A DNA stretch of 52,017 bases from Gammaproteobacteria bacterium (GTDB lineage: Bacteria > Pseudomonadota > Gammaproteobacteria > Ga0077536), in the NCBI GenBank assembly GCA_016874535.1, contig VGUA01000012.1:1-52017 (forward strand), read 5' to 3'. Every line of letters starts with the position of its first letter. The first letter of the stretch is position 1. Made by a program: the position numbers and the translations under genes. The notes under the pieces are model-generated. The model ran no database searches, was not told the DNA's origin, and saw only the letters and a program-made list of their open reading frames with translations. Of this stretch, positions 26,003 to 34,168 are shown piece after piece.

Positions 26003-26632
26003 CTACTTGAGGGCGACCAGATCGCCCTTGCGCAGTACGAGGCCGTGCTTGGCTGCCTCTTCCACAGTTTCCTTGGGCCAGTGCACACGACCAGGATCCG
26101 TGCCGCCCACGATGGCCATCATGAGCCCCGAGCCTTTGCCGAGGTAACGGAAACCGCGCGACACGCCAATCGGCACCGAGACGGTGTCGTAGGGCTCCAA
26201 TTCCACTTCATGACGAGATCCATCGCGGTTCTGCCAGAACACGCCCCAGGTCCCTTTCATGGGAATGAACACTTCCAGCGTCTCATGGATGTGCAGGGTG
26301 GCACCGCAACCGTGTTTGGCGCGGATGTAGGCCACGTTGAAATCCCGGTTGTCCTTGATGGGGGGCGCGAGCTCCGCATCCTCCACCACCCCACGGCCTA
26401 TGACGGTGAGGATGTCCCGCTCGCCATTGGGCAGGCGCGTGTCGATGAATGCCTTGGCCGAGGATTTGAGCGATTTGAAACGACCGACCCGTTCGCGCTC
26501 CATCTTCTCGGGAGTCACATCCACCCGACGAATCGTCTTGCGGGCGGCTGGGGATGCCGATTTGGCGGCTGGCTGCGGCACTGTTTTCGGGGCTGGCTTC
26601 GAGGATGACTTGGTGGCGGCTTTGGTCGGCAT
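26003..26632 (-). CDS. Cupin-domain protein with a Lys/Ala/Pro-rich N-terminus
   Basis: A 209-residue protein. The first 35 residues are low-complexity (KAATKSSSKPAPKTVPQPAA), likely disordered and basic. The cupin barrel follows: the metal-binding motif HGCGATLHIHETLEVFIPMKG (G-x5-H-x-H-x3-4-E) and a second motif near PIGVSRGFRYLG. It is probably a metal-dependent dioxygenase or binding protein; the substrate is unknown. It follows the DUF2062 gene on the same strand with a 59-base gap, so it may be the last gene of the PQQ-dehydrogenase operon. It is convergent with the carboxylase gene, three bases away. Confidence 0.82.
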   Translation of the reverse strand: MPTKAATKSSSKPAPKTVPQPAAKSASPAARKTIRRVDVTPEKMERERVGRFKSLKSSAKAFIDTRLPNGERDILTVIGRGVVEDAELAPPIKDNRDFNVAYIRAKHGCGATLHIHETLEVFIPMKGTWGVFWQNRDGSRHEVELEPYDTVSVPIGVSRGFRYLGKGSGLMMAIVGGTDPGRVHWPKETVEEAAKHGLVLRKGDLVALK

Positions 26633-26691
26633 GGTGATTCACTCGCGCAACGGGATGGCGCGAGTATAGGCACAACGATGGCGGGCGTGCA

Positions 26692-27234
26692 TCAGGGGAG
26701 CGGAATGCGGTGCTTGCTGCTATCCCGCAGCTTCCATCGTCGCGCAACACTGAGCCGCCAGGCGACCTCGATGAGTGTGTAGGTGAGGGTGCCGAAAACT
26801 GCGCCGCAGATGGCGGAGCCAAGAAACAAAGGCGCCCAGATCTCGCCCAAAGCATGTTGGAGGCTGCTGAAATCCGCACTCAGGTTGAGTGCCTCCAGCG
26901 GCAGCACCTCACCATCGAGAAAGAACACGCCCACTCGATATGAGAAGTAGAAGATCGGGATCCAGGTGATGGGATTGGTCACCCACACCGCGGCGAGCAT
27001 CACCGGCAGGTTGAGGCCGAAGATGATGGCGATGGGAGCCACCACCGTCATGTGGATCGGGATGGGGAAGAAGGCCACCAGCATTCCGATGCCGGCGCCA
27101 CGCGAGACCGCGCGCCGACCAAAATGCCAGAGGTTCGGATCGTGCAGTCTGTTCCCAAGCCAGCGCAGGACGCGGTGCTCTGCGACCTTGTCCTTGCCAG
27201 GCAGTCGCGCCTGCATCCTGCGCCGAAAACTCAT
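26692..27234 (-). CDS. DUF2062 membrane protein
   Basis: A 180-residue integral membrane protein with the DUF2062 pattern: a basic cytoplasmic N-terminus, LWHFGRRAVSRGAGIGMLVAFFPIPIH, then hydrophobic segments (VVAPIAIIFGLNLPVMLAAVW, TNPITWIPIFYFSYRVG) and a final pair near APLFLGSAICGAVFGTLTYTLIE. TNPITW is characteristic. The family's role is not established; it often sits near cell-envelope genes. Its ATG at 27234 overlaps the dehydrogenase stop codon by one base, so it is translationally coupled to that operon. Confidence 0.85.
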   Translation of the reverse strand: MSFRRRMQARLPGKDKVAEHRVLRWLGNRLHDPNLWHFGRRAVSRGAGIGMLVAFFPIPIHMTVVAPIAIIFGLNLPVMLAAVWVTNPITWIPIFYFSYRVGVFFLDGEVLPLEALNLSADFSSLQHALGEIWAPLFLGSAICGAVFGTLTYTLIEVAWRLSVARRWKLRDSSKHRIPLP

Positions 27235-29321
27235 CAGGGGGTGTTCAACTGCTGCTTGTGCGCCTCACGGCGAATGAAATGTTGCACGGCTTCCAGATCC
27301 CCTTCGGAGACATCCTTGAAATTCGGCATCCCGCGCGCGCGCAGCGCGCCATCGAACACCACCTGATGCAAGGCCTTCTTGTCGAGCATCACGGCGGACG
27401 CACGCAGATCAGGCGCAAAGCCGCCAGCCGTGCCGGCCGGACCGTGGCACATGCCACAGGATTCCTTCCACACGAAACTGCCGCGCTCCGCGAGTTCCTC
27501 GAACACCACGAATTCTGCATCATGCAGCGGCTTGGCAAAGACCGGCGCGGGCATTTTCGGCAAGCTGGCCTTGCCGTCAAGCGCGAAAACGACGAGGCGC
27601 CTCGGTTGCGCCCCATAGGACCAACCGTGTTGCGCGGCCATGTTGCCACCCGTGGCGGTCATGGACCCGCCCCAGCCCACCAATTGCGCGATGTACTGTG
27701 TGCCATCGATGGCGTAGGTAACCGCCGGTGCGGAGATACCGAGGCCCAGCGAAATGTCCCACAGTACCTTGCCGGTGTCCGCCGCATAGGCCACCAGCTT
27801 GCCATCGGCGCGGCCCTGGAAGACCAGCCCGCCCTTGGTGGTGAGGGTACCGGCATTCCAGACTCCGGGCGTGGGCACTTCCCACACGAGCTTTTGCTGC
27901 ACCGGATCCCAGGCGCGCAGGCTGGATGAGCCCCAGTCGGCCGGACCATCTGCGCGCAGGAAGTCGACGCCCGGATCGAATTTGAAGTCAGGCGACTTCC
28001 ACGCTTGTGGCTTGGTGTACTTGTCGTTGTAGACCCCCGCCATCTCGATCGAAGGAATGTAGACGAGGCCAGTGTCCTGATTGAAAGACATGGCCGGCCA
28101 GTTGTGCGTGCCGAAAGGGCCTGGCCAGACGATTTCTTCGCCATCCTCGTAACGCGCACCCTCTCTTTCGATGGGGCGGCCGGTTGTCATGTCAATGCCG
28201 GTGGCCCAGTCGACCTTGCCGAAGGGTTTGGCCGAGACGAGTTTGCCGGTGCTGCGATCGATGACGTAGAAATAGCCGTTCTTGGGCGCGTGCATCAGGG
28301 CCTTTACCGGCTTGTCCTCTATCACCAGATCCGCCAGCACGATGTCCATGTTGGAGTTGTAGTCCCAGGTCTCCCCCGGCACGGTCTGGTAATGCCACAC
28401 GTACTCGCCGGTATCCGCGTCCAACGCCACGATGGAGCACAGGAAGAGATTGTCGCCGCCGCCGGGGCTGCGCATCTTCTGGTTCCACGGCGAGCCATTG
28501 CCGGTGCCGATGTAGACGCGGTTGAACTCCGGGTCGTAGGTCATGCCGTGCCACACCGTGCCGCCGCCACCGAACTTCCACCATTCACCGGTCCAGGTCT
28601 TGGCGGCCATCTCCATAGCCTTGTTCTCGAACCCATCGGCAGGATTGCCGGGCACAGTCCAGAACCGCCATGCCTGCTTGCCGGTCGCCGCGTCATAGGC
28701 CGTGACGAAGCCACGCGCGGCACCCCATTCCGTGCCACCATTGCCGATCAGCACCTTGTCGCGGAATACGCGCGGTGCGCCCGAGATGAAGAGTGGTTTG
28801 GAGGGTTCGAAAGTCTGGGCTGCCCAGACTTCCTGGCCGGACTTGGCATCCAGCGCGATGAGGCGACCGTCTGGGGTGGCCACATAGACCATGCCCTTCC
28901 AGTAGGCCACGCCGCGATTCCAGTCCCACAGGATGCGGGCCCGATCCTCCGCAGTCTCGAAGACCTTGGGATCATGCTCCCAGAGAATCTTGCCGGTTTT
29001 CGCATCGACCGCGCGGGTACGCGCGTAGCTGCCATTGAAATACATCACGCCATCCACCACGAGCGGGGTGGCGGTGAGTGAGCGATCCTCGGGCAGATCC
29101 AGCGACCAGGCGACGCCAAGCTTGCCCACATTGCCGGCGTTCACCTGATCCAGCGGGCTGAAACGCTGTTCGTGGTGTGTGCGCCCATAGCCAAGCCAGT
29201 TATGACCTTGGGTTTGATCGCCCAGAGCCGCGTCATCCACCACCGTGGGGGCCGCGGCGTGGGAGGCAAGCGGCAGCAGGATGGCGGCAGCCAGTGCGCC
29301 ACGAATCATCAGTTCTCTCAT
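27234..29321 (-). CDS. PQQ-dependent quinohaemoprotein alcohol dehydrogenase
   Basis: A 695-residue periplasmic enzyme: signal peptide (GALAAAILLPLASHAAA), an eight-bladed PQQ propeller with repeated W-motifs (TGKILWEHD, SGQEVWAAQ, TGKQAWRFW, TGEYVWHYQ) and a C-terminal cytochrome c domain with haem motif CGMCH near 622 and a probable axial Met in RGMPNF. GNGSPWN and the catalytic Asp in ETWDYN are in place; Asn two positions on, not Asp, argues for a calcium rather than a lanthanide site. The vicinal Cys pair of classical enzymes is absent. It oxidises alcohols, passing electrons to the haem. Start ATG 29321 overlaps the Rieske stop as ATGA, and GAGGAG precedes it. Confidence 0.92.
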   Translation of the reverse strand: MRELMIRGALAAAILLPLASHAAAPTVVDDAALGDQTQGHNWLGYGRTHHEQRFSPLDQVNAGNVGKLGVAWSLDLPEDRSLTATPLVVDGVMYFNGSYARTRAVDAKTGKILWEHDPKVFETAEDRARILWDWNRGVAYWKGMVYVATPDGRLIALDAKSGQEVWAAQTFEPSKPLFISGAPRVFRDKVLIGNGGTEWGAARGFVTAYDAATGKQAWRFWTVPGNPADGFENKAMEMAAKTWTGEWWKFGGGGTVWHGMTYDPEFNRVYIGTGNGSPWNQKMRSPGGGDNLFLCSIVALDADTGEYVWHYQTVPGETWDYNSNMDIVLADLVIEDKPVKALMHAPKNGYFYVIDRSTGKLVSAKPFGKVDWATGIDMTTGRPIEREGARYEDGEEIVWPGPFGTHNWPAMSFNQDTGLVYIPSIEMAGVYNDKYTKPQAWKSPDFKFDPGVDFLRADGPADWGSSSLRAWDPVQQKLVWEVPTPGVWNAGTLTTKGGLVFQGRADGKLVAYAADTGKVLWDISLGLGISAPAVTYAIDGTQYIAQLVGWGGSMTATGGNMAAQHGWSYGAQPRRLVVFALDGKASLPKMPAPVFAKPLHDAEFVVFEELAERGSFVWKESCGMCHGPAGTAGGFAPDLRASAVMLDKKALHQVVFDGALRARGMPNFKDVSEGDLEAVQHFIRREAHKQQLNTP

Positions 29322-30565
29322 GTGGACTTGCTCCTCTCGTAGTCCTCGACCCATTGCTTGACCACGTGATACTGGTGCCTCAGCGCCAGTTCGTGGTCGT
29401 GATAGATGAATTCATTGATCAGGCCCTGATCGAGTGAGGCCTGGATGCGCTCCAGGGTGTTGCAGTCTTCCAGCACCGCATCACGCAGCTCCACCATCGA
29501 ATTTTCCTGACCGAAGCGCTGGGCAGCATTGGTGGCCGGGCGTAGATAGCCGCGCATCTGCCACACCACCTTGTTGGCCGCGAGGGGCCACATCTGGTGG
29601 GTGAAATACATGCCGCTGCCCATCACGATGATCCAGTTGGGGAAGAATGCCGTGACATCGATGGACCAGTTTGGCGCGCGGGTCTCATTGAGGCCTTTCG
29701 GCAGCACTGAGTGCTCGTCTACCACCCCGCTGGTGACCGAAGGACCCGGCGCGTACTGGAAGGCGAGGCCCTGCACGGGGTTCGGCGTGTAGTTCATGTT
29801 GCCCCACACCGACTGCGTGCGATGCGGACCCTTGAGGCGAATGTCGATCAGCCGTCCGTGAGGGTTATCCGGGCCGGCGAGGGTGTCCTTGATGGAATGC
29901 CTGTGCAGCACCGGCACGTGGTAGGTCTCGCAGAAGGAGTCCACCATGCATTTCCAGTTGGTATTGATCACGCCTTCGTATTCGAAGATCGCGGTGCCCC
30001 GGTGGAAGACATAGCCCTCCAGATCTGCCCCATGCTCACCGAGGAACTCTTTTAGGGTCTGGTGTGGCTTAAGGTTGAGGTTGATGAAGACAAAGCCCTC
30101 CCAGATCTCGAGTGGCAGCTGGGTCAGGCCGAGTTTTTTCTTGTCGAGCTCGTGAAAGCCCTTCTCGTCGGGCACCGCCGCGAGCTTGCCATCAAGCCCG
30201 TAGGTCCAGCCATGGAACGGGCAGGTAAAGCCGAGGCAGTGCCCGGCCTCGCGCAGCTCCACATGATTGCCCCGGTGCTTGCAGACATTGTGGAAGGCGC
30301 GGAGCTCGCCATCCTTGCCACGGACCACCAGCACGGAGAGATCAAAAGTCGGCAGCTTCTTCATAAAGAAGTCACCCGGCGATTTGGCCTGTTCCACGCG
30401 CCCCATACACAGCCACGCACGCTTGAAGATGGCTTCCAGTTCGCGCGCATACCAGGCGGGATCCCAGTAGGGGCGGGCCGGCACAGGGCCCGTGCCGAGC
30501 TCCGGATGCTTCAGCGTGAGATTCGCGGGGGTGACTTGGGGTGACTTCGCAACACGTTCGTTCAT
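29318..30565 (-). CDS. Rieske-type ring-hydroxylating oxygenase, alpha subunit
   Basis: A 415-residue Rieske non-haem iron oxygenase. The cluster ligands are CKH and CPFH (CKHRGNHVELREAGH then FTCPFHGW). The iron site is VDSFCETYHVPVLH: two His are present, and Glu replaces the usual bridging Asp, as recalled for carnitine/YeaW-type enzymes. No beta subunit is encoded nearby, fitting a homotrimeric alpha-only oxygenase. The ATG at 30565 overlaps the upstream gene's stop (ATGA) and its own stop overlaps the dehydrogenase start the same way. Linkage to the alcohol dehydrogenase suggests that a hydroxylated product is oxidised further. Confidence 0.9.
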   Translation of the reverse strand: MNERVAKSPQVTPANLTLKHPELGTGPVPARPYWDPAWYARELEAIFKRAWLCMGRVEQAKSPGDFFMKKLPTFDLSVLVVRGKDGELRAFHNVCKHRGNHVELREAGHCLGFTCPFHGWTYGLDGKLAAVPDEKGFHELDKKKLGLTQLPLEIWEGFVFINLNLKPHQTLKEFLGEHGADLEGYVFHRGTAIFEYEGVINTNWKCMVDSFCETYHVPVLHRHSIKDTLAGPDNPHGRLIDIRLKGPHRTQSVWGNMNYTPNPVQGLAFQYAPGPSVTSGVVDEHSVLPKGLNETRAPNWSIDVTAFFPNWIIVMGSGMYFTHQMWPLAANKVVWQMRGYLRPATNAAQRFGQENSMVELRDAVLEDCNTLERIQASLDQGLINEFIYHDHELALRHQYHVVKQWVEDYERSKST

Positions 30566-30936
30566 GCGGCTACTCCTTGCGCTTCGTTGTCCGGAAGGGT
30601 TACGACCAGCGGGAAGCGTCGCGCGTCGAAGGCATCGGGGTAGGCGCCGGTGCCATACCATTCGATCGCCGGACCCATCTCTGCCAGGGAAAGCATCAGC
30701 TTGAGCAACGCTTCCTCTTGTGGCGTGAGCGCGCCCAGCTGTCTCTCGGCGAGATAGGCTAAGGCCTCTGCCGCACAGGGCAGCATGCGGTCATAGAAGG
30801 CCCTGATCTCCGCGACCGGCGTGGTAAGACGTTTTTCCAGGCGCGCGGTGGAATCTGCAAGCGCCCAGCCCTCCACCAGATCCGAGAGTCCGGAAAAAGC
30901 GGTTGGCAGCAGCGCGGATGTCTTGCGTGCAGGCAT
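30562..30936 (-). CDS. Conserved-looking hypothetical protein leading the Rieske/PQQ operon
   Basis: A 124-residue soluble, mostly helical protein: LLPTAFSGLSDLVEGWALAD, LEKRLTTPVAEIRAFYDRML, AAEALAYLAERQLGALTPQEE and a closing AIEWYGTGAYPDAFDARRFP. It has no signal peptide or membrane segment and I do not recognise a family. A strong GGGAGGA ribosome site precedes ATG 30936, and the ATGA overlap with the Rieske gene ties it to that operon, so a small accessory role is plausible but unproven. Confidence 0.75.
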   Translation of the reverse strand: MPARKTSALLPTAFSGLSDLVEGWALADSTARLEKRLTTPVAEIRAFYDRMLPCAAEALAYLAERQLGALTPQEEALLKLMLSLAEMGPAIEWYGTGAYPDAFDARRFPLVVTLPDNEAQGVAA

Positions 30937-31043
30937 GGCGAATCCTCCCTTCAGACCGCATCCTAACCCGCAGGTCACGGCTCGCAAGCCTCCTGCCTGC
31001 TGCTGCCGAATGCTGCAGCGCGCACATCCCGCGATGCATTCCC

Positions 31044-31049
31044 TATAAT
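31044..31049 (+). promoter_or_regulatory. -10 element of the gltX promoter
   Basis: TATAAT is a perfect consensus 30 bases before the gltX start codon. No good -35 sits 16-18 bases upstream (gcacat at best). The predicted leader is about 23 bases. The divergent Rieske/PQQ operon starts 143 bases away. Confidence 0.5.
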
Positions 31050-31078
31050 CGCCGCCTGAATTCCAGCAGGCAGCACGC

Positions 31079-32467
31079 ATGACCATCGTCACCCGATTTC
31101 CGCCCAGCCCGACCGGTTATCTGCATATCGGCGGCGCCCGCACGGCGCTCTTCAACTGGCTCTATGCGCGGCGCCATGGCGGCCGGTTCGTATTCCGCAT
31201 CGAGGACACCGATCGCGAACGCTCCACCCAGGAAGCGGTGGACGCGATTTTCGAGGGCATGGCGTGGTTGGGACTGGACTGGGACGACGGCCCGTACTAT
31301 CAGACCAAGCGTTTTGACCGTTACCACGAAGCCATTCGCCGGTTGCTGGATACCGGCAAGGCCTATCACTGCTACTGCAGCCGCGAGCGCCTGGAGGATC
31401 TACGCAACCAGCAGATGCAGGCCAAGGAAAAACCCCGCTATGACGGGCACTGCCGTGACATGGCCGGCCCCGCACCTGAGGGTGTGCAGCCGGTGGTGCG
31501 TTTCCGTACTCCGCAAGGCGGACAGCTGGTGGTGGCGGACCGTGTGCACGGTGACGTGGTGTTCAGCAACGACGAGCTGGACGATCTCATCATCGCGCGC
31601 TCGGACGGGTCCCCCACGTATCACCTCACGGTGGTGGTGGACGACATCGACATGGGCATTACGCATGTCATCCGTGGCGATGACCATCTCAACAACACAC
31701 CTCGGCAGATTCACATTCTGGAAGGACTCGGAGCCCAGCGCCCCGTGTATGCCCATGTGCCGATGATCAATGGCCCGGATGGCAAGAAGCTCTCCAAGCG
31801 CCATGGTGCGGTGAGCGTGACCCAGTACCGCGATGAAGGTTTTCTGCCTGAGGCGCTGCTGAACTATCTGGCGAGGCTGGGCTGGTCCCACGGGGATGAG
31901 GAGATTTTCACTCTGGACGAGCTGGTGCAGAAGTTCGATGTGGATGCCATCAACAAATCGGCCGCGAGCTTCAATGGCGACAAGCTCCTCTGGGTCAATC
32001 AGCAATATCTGCAGAGTGTGAGCACCGCGCGCCTCGTCGAGGCGACGGCGCCGTTTTTCGCAGCCGAGAAACTTGACCCGTCCGAAGGCCCCGATCTGCA
32101 TGCCCTGCTGGATGCGCAGCGCACACGGGCGCGCACCCTGCTGGAAATGGTGGAAAAGAGCCGGCCCTTCTTCGGGCGGCTGGCGGTGATGGACGAGGAG
32201 GCGTTACGCAAGCATCTCGGGCCCGAGGCACGGCCTCTGCTTGTCGCGCTGTTCGATGCCCTGCGCGTAGTCGGCGATTGGAACAAGACGGCCCTGCATG
32301 GTGTGGTGGAGGCGGTGGCCGCGGGGGCCGGAATCAAGCTCGGGCAGGTGGCCCAACCGCTCCGCGTGGCGGTGACCGGGGGCACAGCCTCGCCTGCCAT
32401 CGACGTGACCCTGGAGCTACTCGGGCGGGAGCGCACGCTCGCGCGCCTGGAGGCGGCGCTGGCCTGA
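31079..32467 (+). CDS. gltX: Glutamyl-tRNA synthetase
   Basis: A 462-residue class I aminoacyl-tRNA synthetase that charges tRNA-Glu. The HIGH motif is HIGG in PPSPTGYLHIGGARTALFNW, FRIEDTDRERS follows, and the KMSKS-type motif is KKLSKRHG. A C-terminal anticodon-binding helical domain is present and the length is normal. It encodes one complete enzyme, and tRNA-Glu lies just downstream, separated by tRNA-Ala. Essential and well conserved, it is a reliable chromosomal marker. Confidence 0.97.
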   Translation: MTIVTRFPPSPTGYLHIGGARTALFNWLYARRHGGRFVFRIEDTDRERSTQEAVDAIFEGMAWLGLDWDDGPYYQTKRFDRYHEAIRRLLDTGKAYHCYCSRERLEDLRNQQMQAKEKPRYDGHCRDMAGPAPEGVQPVVRFRTPQGGQLVVADRVHGDVVFSNDELDDLIIARSDGSPTYHLTVVVDDIDMGITHVIRGDDHLNNTPRQIHILEGLGAQRPVYAHVPMINGPDGKKLSKRHGAVSVTQYRDEGFLPEALLNYLARLGWSHGDEEIFTLDELVQKFDVDAINKSAASFNGDKLLWVNQQYLQSVSTARLVEATAPFFAAEKLDPSEGPDLHALLDAQRTRARTLLEMVEKSRPFFGRLAVMDEEALRKHLGPEARPLLVALFDALRVVGDWNKTALHGVVEAVAAGAGIKLGQVAQPLRVAVTGGTASPAIDVTLELLGRERTLARLEAALA

Positions 32468-32532
32468 AGACAGGAGCTGGCGGGCGGGTGAAAAGGGCCC
32501 TAATCCACGGTGTGGGCCGGGGACCTTCTGGC

Positions 32533-32561
32533 TTGACACTCCCGGGACCCTCGCGTACCTT
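32533..32561 (+). promoter_or_regulatory. Promoter of the tRNA-Ala/tRNA-Glu unit
   Basis: A perfect TTGACA at 32533-32538 and TACCTT at 32556-32561 are 17 bases apart, followed by a GC-rich discriminator (cgcgcc). The arrangement suits a growth-rate-controlled stable-RNA promoter. The tRNA begins about 45 bases further on. Confidence 0.6.
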
Positions 32562-32612
32562 CGCGCCTCTCTTTTTGCAGGCCAGCCACGCAGAAAGAGC
32601 GACCGGAAAACT

Positions 32613-32688
<76 letters not shown>

Positions 32689-32736
32689 GTTTCCAAGCGG
32701 AGCGGTGCACACCGGCCCGCGACTCAAAGGTTGTCC

Positions 32737-32812
32737 GTCCCCATCGTCTAGAGGCCTAGGACATCGCCCTTTCACGGCGGTAACGGGGGTTCGAATCCCC
32801 CTGGGGACGCCA
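32737..32812 (+). tRNA. tRNA-Glu (anticodon TTC)
   Basis: The acceptor GTCCCCA pairs with TGGGGAC. The sequence closely follows the familiar bacterial tRNA-Glu, with loop CTTTCAC (anticodon TTC), T arm GGGGG-TTCGAAT-CCCCC and encoded GCCA. It lies 48 bases after tRNA-Ala and probably shares its transcript. Confidence 0.97.
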
Positions 32813-32822
32813 CTCATAAAGG

Positions 32823-32846
32823 AACCGGCCAATGGCCGGTTTTTTT
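32823..32846 (+). terminator. Rho-independent terminator after tRNA-Glu
   Basis: ACCGGCC-AAT-GGCCGGT forms a 7-bp GC-rich hairpin followed by a run of T. It begins 12 bases after the tRNA. Confidence 0.93.
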
Positions 32847-33125
32847 ATGCGTCCTGTTTTCAGGTTGCGACGAGAACCCCTAAGTTCGACGAAACCACGC
32901 CAGCGGGTTCGGACGCGCGCAGCGCCCCCCGCAGGGGTGAGCGACTGCATGAGCGTTTGCGAATCAATCCCCCTGGGGCCCTGTTACAGAGTTATCACTC
33001 GAAGGGCTTGCCGTGAGGCAGGCCTTCCTGCACGACAATTTTATCGCTCGCCGCAGGGCGCGAATTTGCAACCAGTGGCACCGAATCTGATGCAAAAGCT
33101 GACCGCACGCTTGTTCTTGGGCTAA
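32847..33125. other. Non-coding stretch with a copy of the tRNA-Glu 3' core
   Basis: About 280 bases between the terminator and the toxin-antitoxin-like genes. The 13-base AATCCCCCTGGGG at 32966-32978 repeats 32794-32806 of tRNA-Glu and could be a remnant attachment site, though the sequence is nearly self-complementary and chance is possible. No convincing open frame was found. Confidence 0.35.
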
Positions 33126-33584
33126 TCAGGCGGCGTTGGACAACTTCGAAGACGCCACTCTCCAGCCTTTGCGGGTAGTCTCAAGAATAATGCTCTGAGC
33201 CGCTGTCTGCTCATCGCCACCCATTCGGGCCAGTACTGCACGGATTGGCTCATCACCGTCTGCGTGAGCGACGTACAGCAGGCGCACCAGTTTTTCTGCC
33301 CATCTTGGTACCCTTCCGGATTTCTCCCAACGAGCCACTGTCTGCCCGTCGACTCCCAGCAATTTGCCCAAGGCAGGCTGGGTCATCAGTAGGCCGCTGG
33401 CGCGCAGATATCTGAATTCTCCTCCCGTCAATCGACTTGCCTTGCATGCCAGTGCAAGGCAGATCGCGCGAATCAATCCATCGCCGTCGACAAAAGCCAC
33501 GGCCTTTCCGTAATCGGTATCATGAATTTCAAAGCCGTTGCGCAACCAGACGTTCCGCAAGCCTCCATCTGTGTAGTGATACAT
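33126..33584 (-). CDS. Helix-turn-helix protein, probable antitoxin/autoregulator of the DUF4258 pair
   Basis: A 152-residue protein. The N-terminal part (YHYTDGGLRNVWLRNGFEIH) belongs to a family often paired with DUF4258 proteins. The Xre-type helix-turn-helix is near residues 68-90 (QPALGKLLGVDGQTVARWEK). It should bind DNA and repress its own operon. ATG 33584 sits behind GAGG and follows the toxin-like gene by nine bases. The order toxin then antitoxin matches HigBA/MqsRA-type modules. It resides just beyond tRNA-Glu, a typical hot spot for accessory genes. Confidence 0.8.
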   Translation of the reverse strand: MYHYTDGGLRNVWLRNGFEIHDTDYGKAVAFVDGDGLIRAICLALACKASRLTGGEFRYLRASGLLMTQPALGKLLGVDGQTVARWEKSGRVPRWAEKLVRLLYVAHADGDEPIRAVLARMGGDEQTAAQSIILETTRKGWRVASSKLSNAA

Positions 33585-33593
33585 CGGTCAACC

Positions 33594-33908
33594 TCAGATA
33601 TTCATGACGGTGACGACAGGCAGCCGGTCTCGATCCATCGCAAACGCAACCACTGCGCCAATGTCGCGCCCTTCGACGCGAAGCTCCATCCGGCATTCGA
33701 GAGCATCATGCCGCAGGTCTCGCTCTGGCTCCCGCCGCAGGACCCCTTTGCGCAAGACTTCGTACACCATGGCAATTGTTATCTGCCTTTCGCGCATCCG
33801 ACCGAGGGCATGGCGTGTGAAGAGGACGTTTGCCGTGTTCTGGGCCCGCGCGCGAATTTGCTGCTGGATTTGGTTTCTGGGGAGTCTGCTTTCGCCTCTT
33901 CCTATCAT
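33594..33908 (-). CDS. DUF4258 protein, probable toxin (RelE/BrnT-like fold)
   Basis: A 104-residue protein. LFTRHALGRMRERQITIAMV is the DUF4258 signature (HA-x2-RM-x-ER). After it come ECRMELRVEGRDIGAVVAFA and PVVTVMNI strands, as expected of a small RelE-like RNase fold. Its partner is the HTH gene downstream. ATG 33908 lacks a strong ribosome site; an internal start is possible. Toxicity is inferred from the pairing, not visible in the sequence. The next 260 bases (33909-34168) hold no recognised gene. Confidence 0.75.
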   Translation of the reverse strand: MIGRGESRLPRNQIQQQIRARAQNTANVLFTRHALGRMRERQITIAMVYEVLRKGVLRREPERDLRHDALECRMELRVEGRDIGAVVAFAMDRDRLPVVTVMNI

Positions 33909-34168
33909 TTTGACAGGCTATCATGGGCTTGCATTCGGACTCCATAACGGAAGTCACTGGATCCGGACCGGCCCGAGGAGCGTGCGGCGCCCGCCAGTCG
34001 GCCAGGCGATACGCGGAGAGATGGCACCCTCCACTCAAGCTGCCCTATCCTTGGGGCTCTCTCCTCGACGCGGGCCCGGGCGAGAGTGTGCCCATCCCCA
34101 GCCGGGGCACATGGGTACCGACCAACCTGCCCCGCGGGCACACGCCAAACACGACCGAGGATCCCGAA

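Noticed and set aside
28005-29081. 358-codon open frame antisense to the PQQ dehydrogenase
   Set aside because: The dehydrogenase on the other strand has strong motifs throughout; the antisense product is composition-driven.
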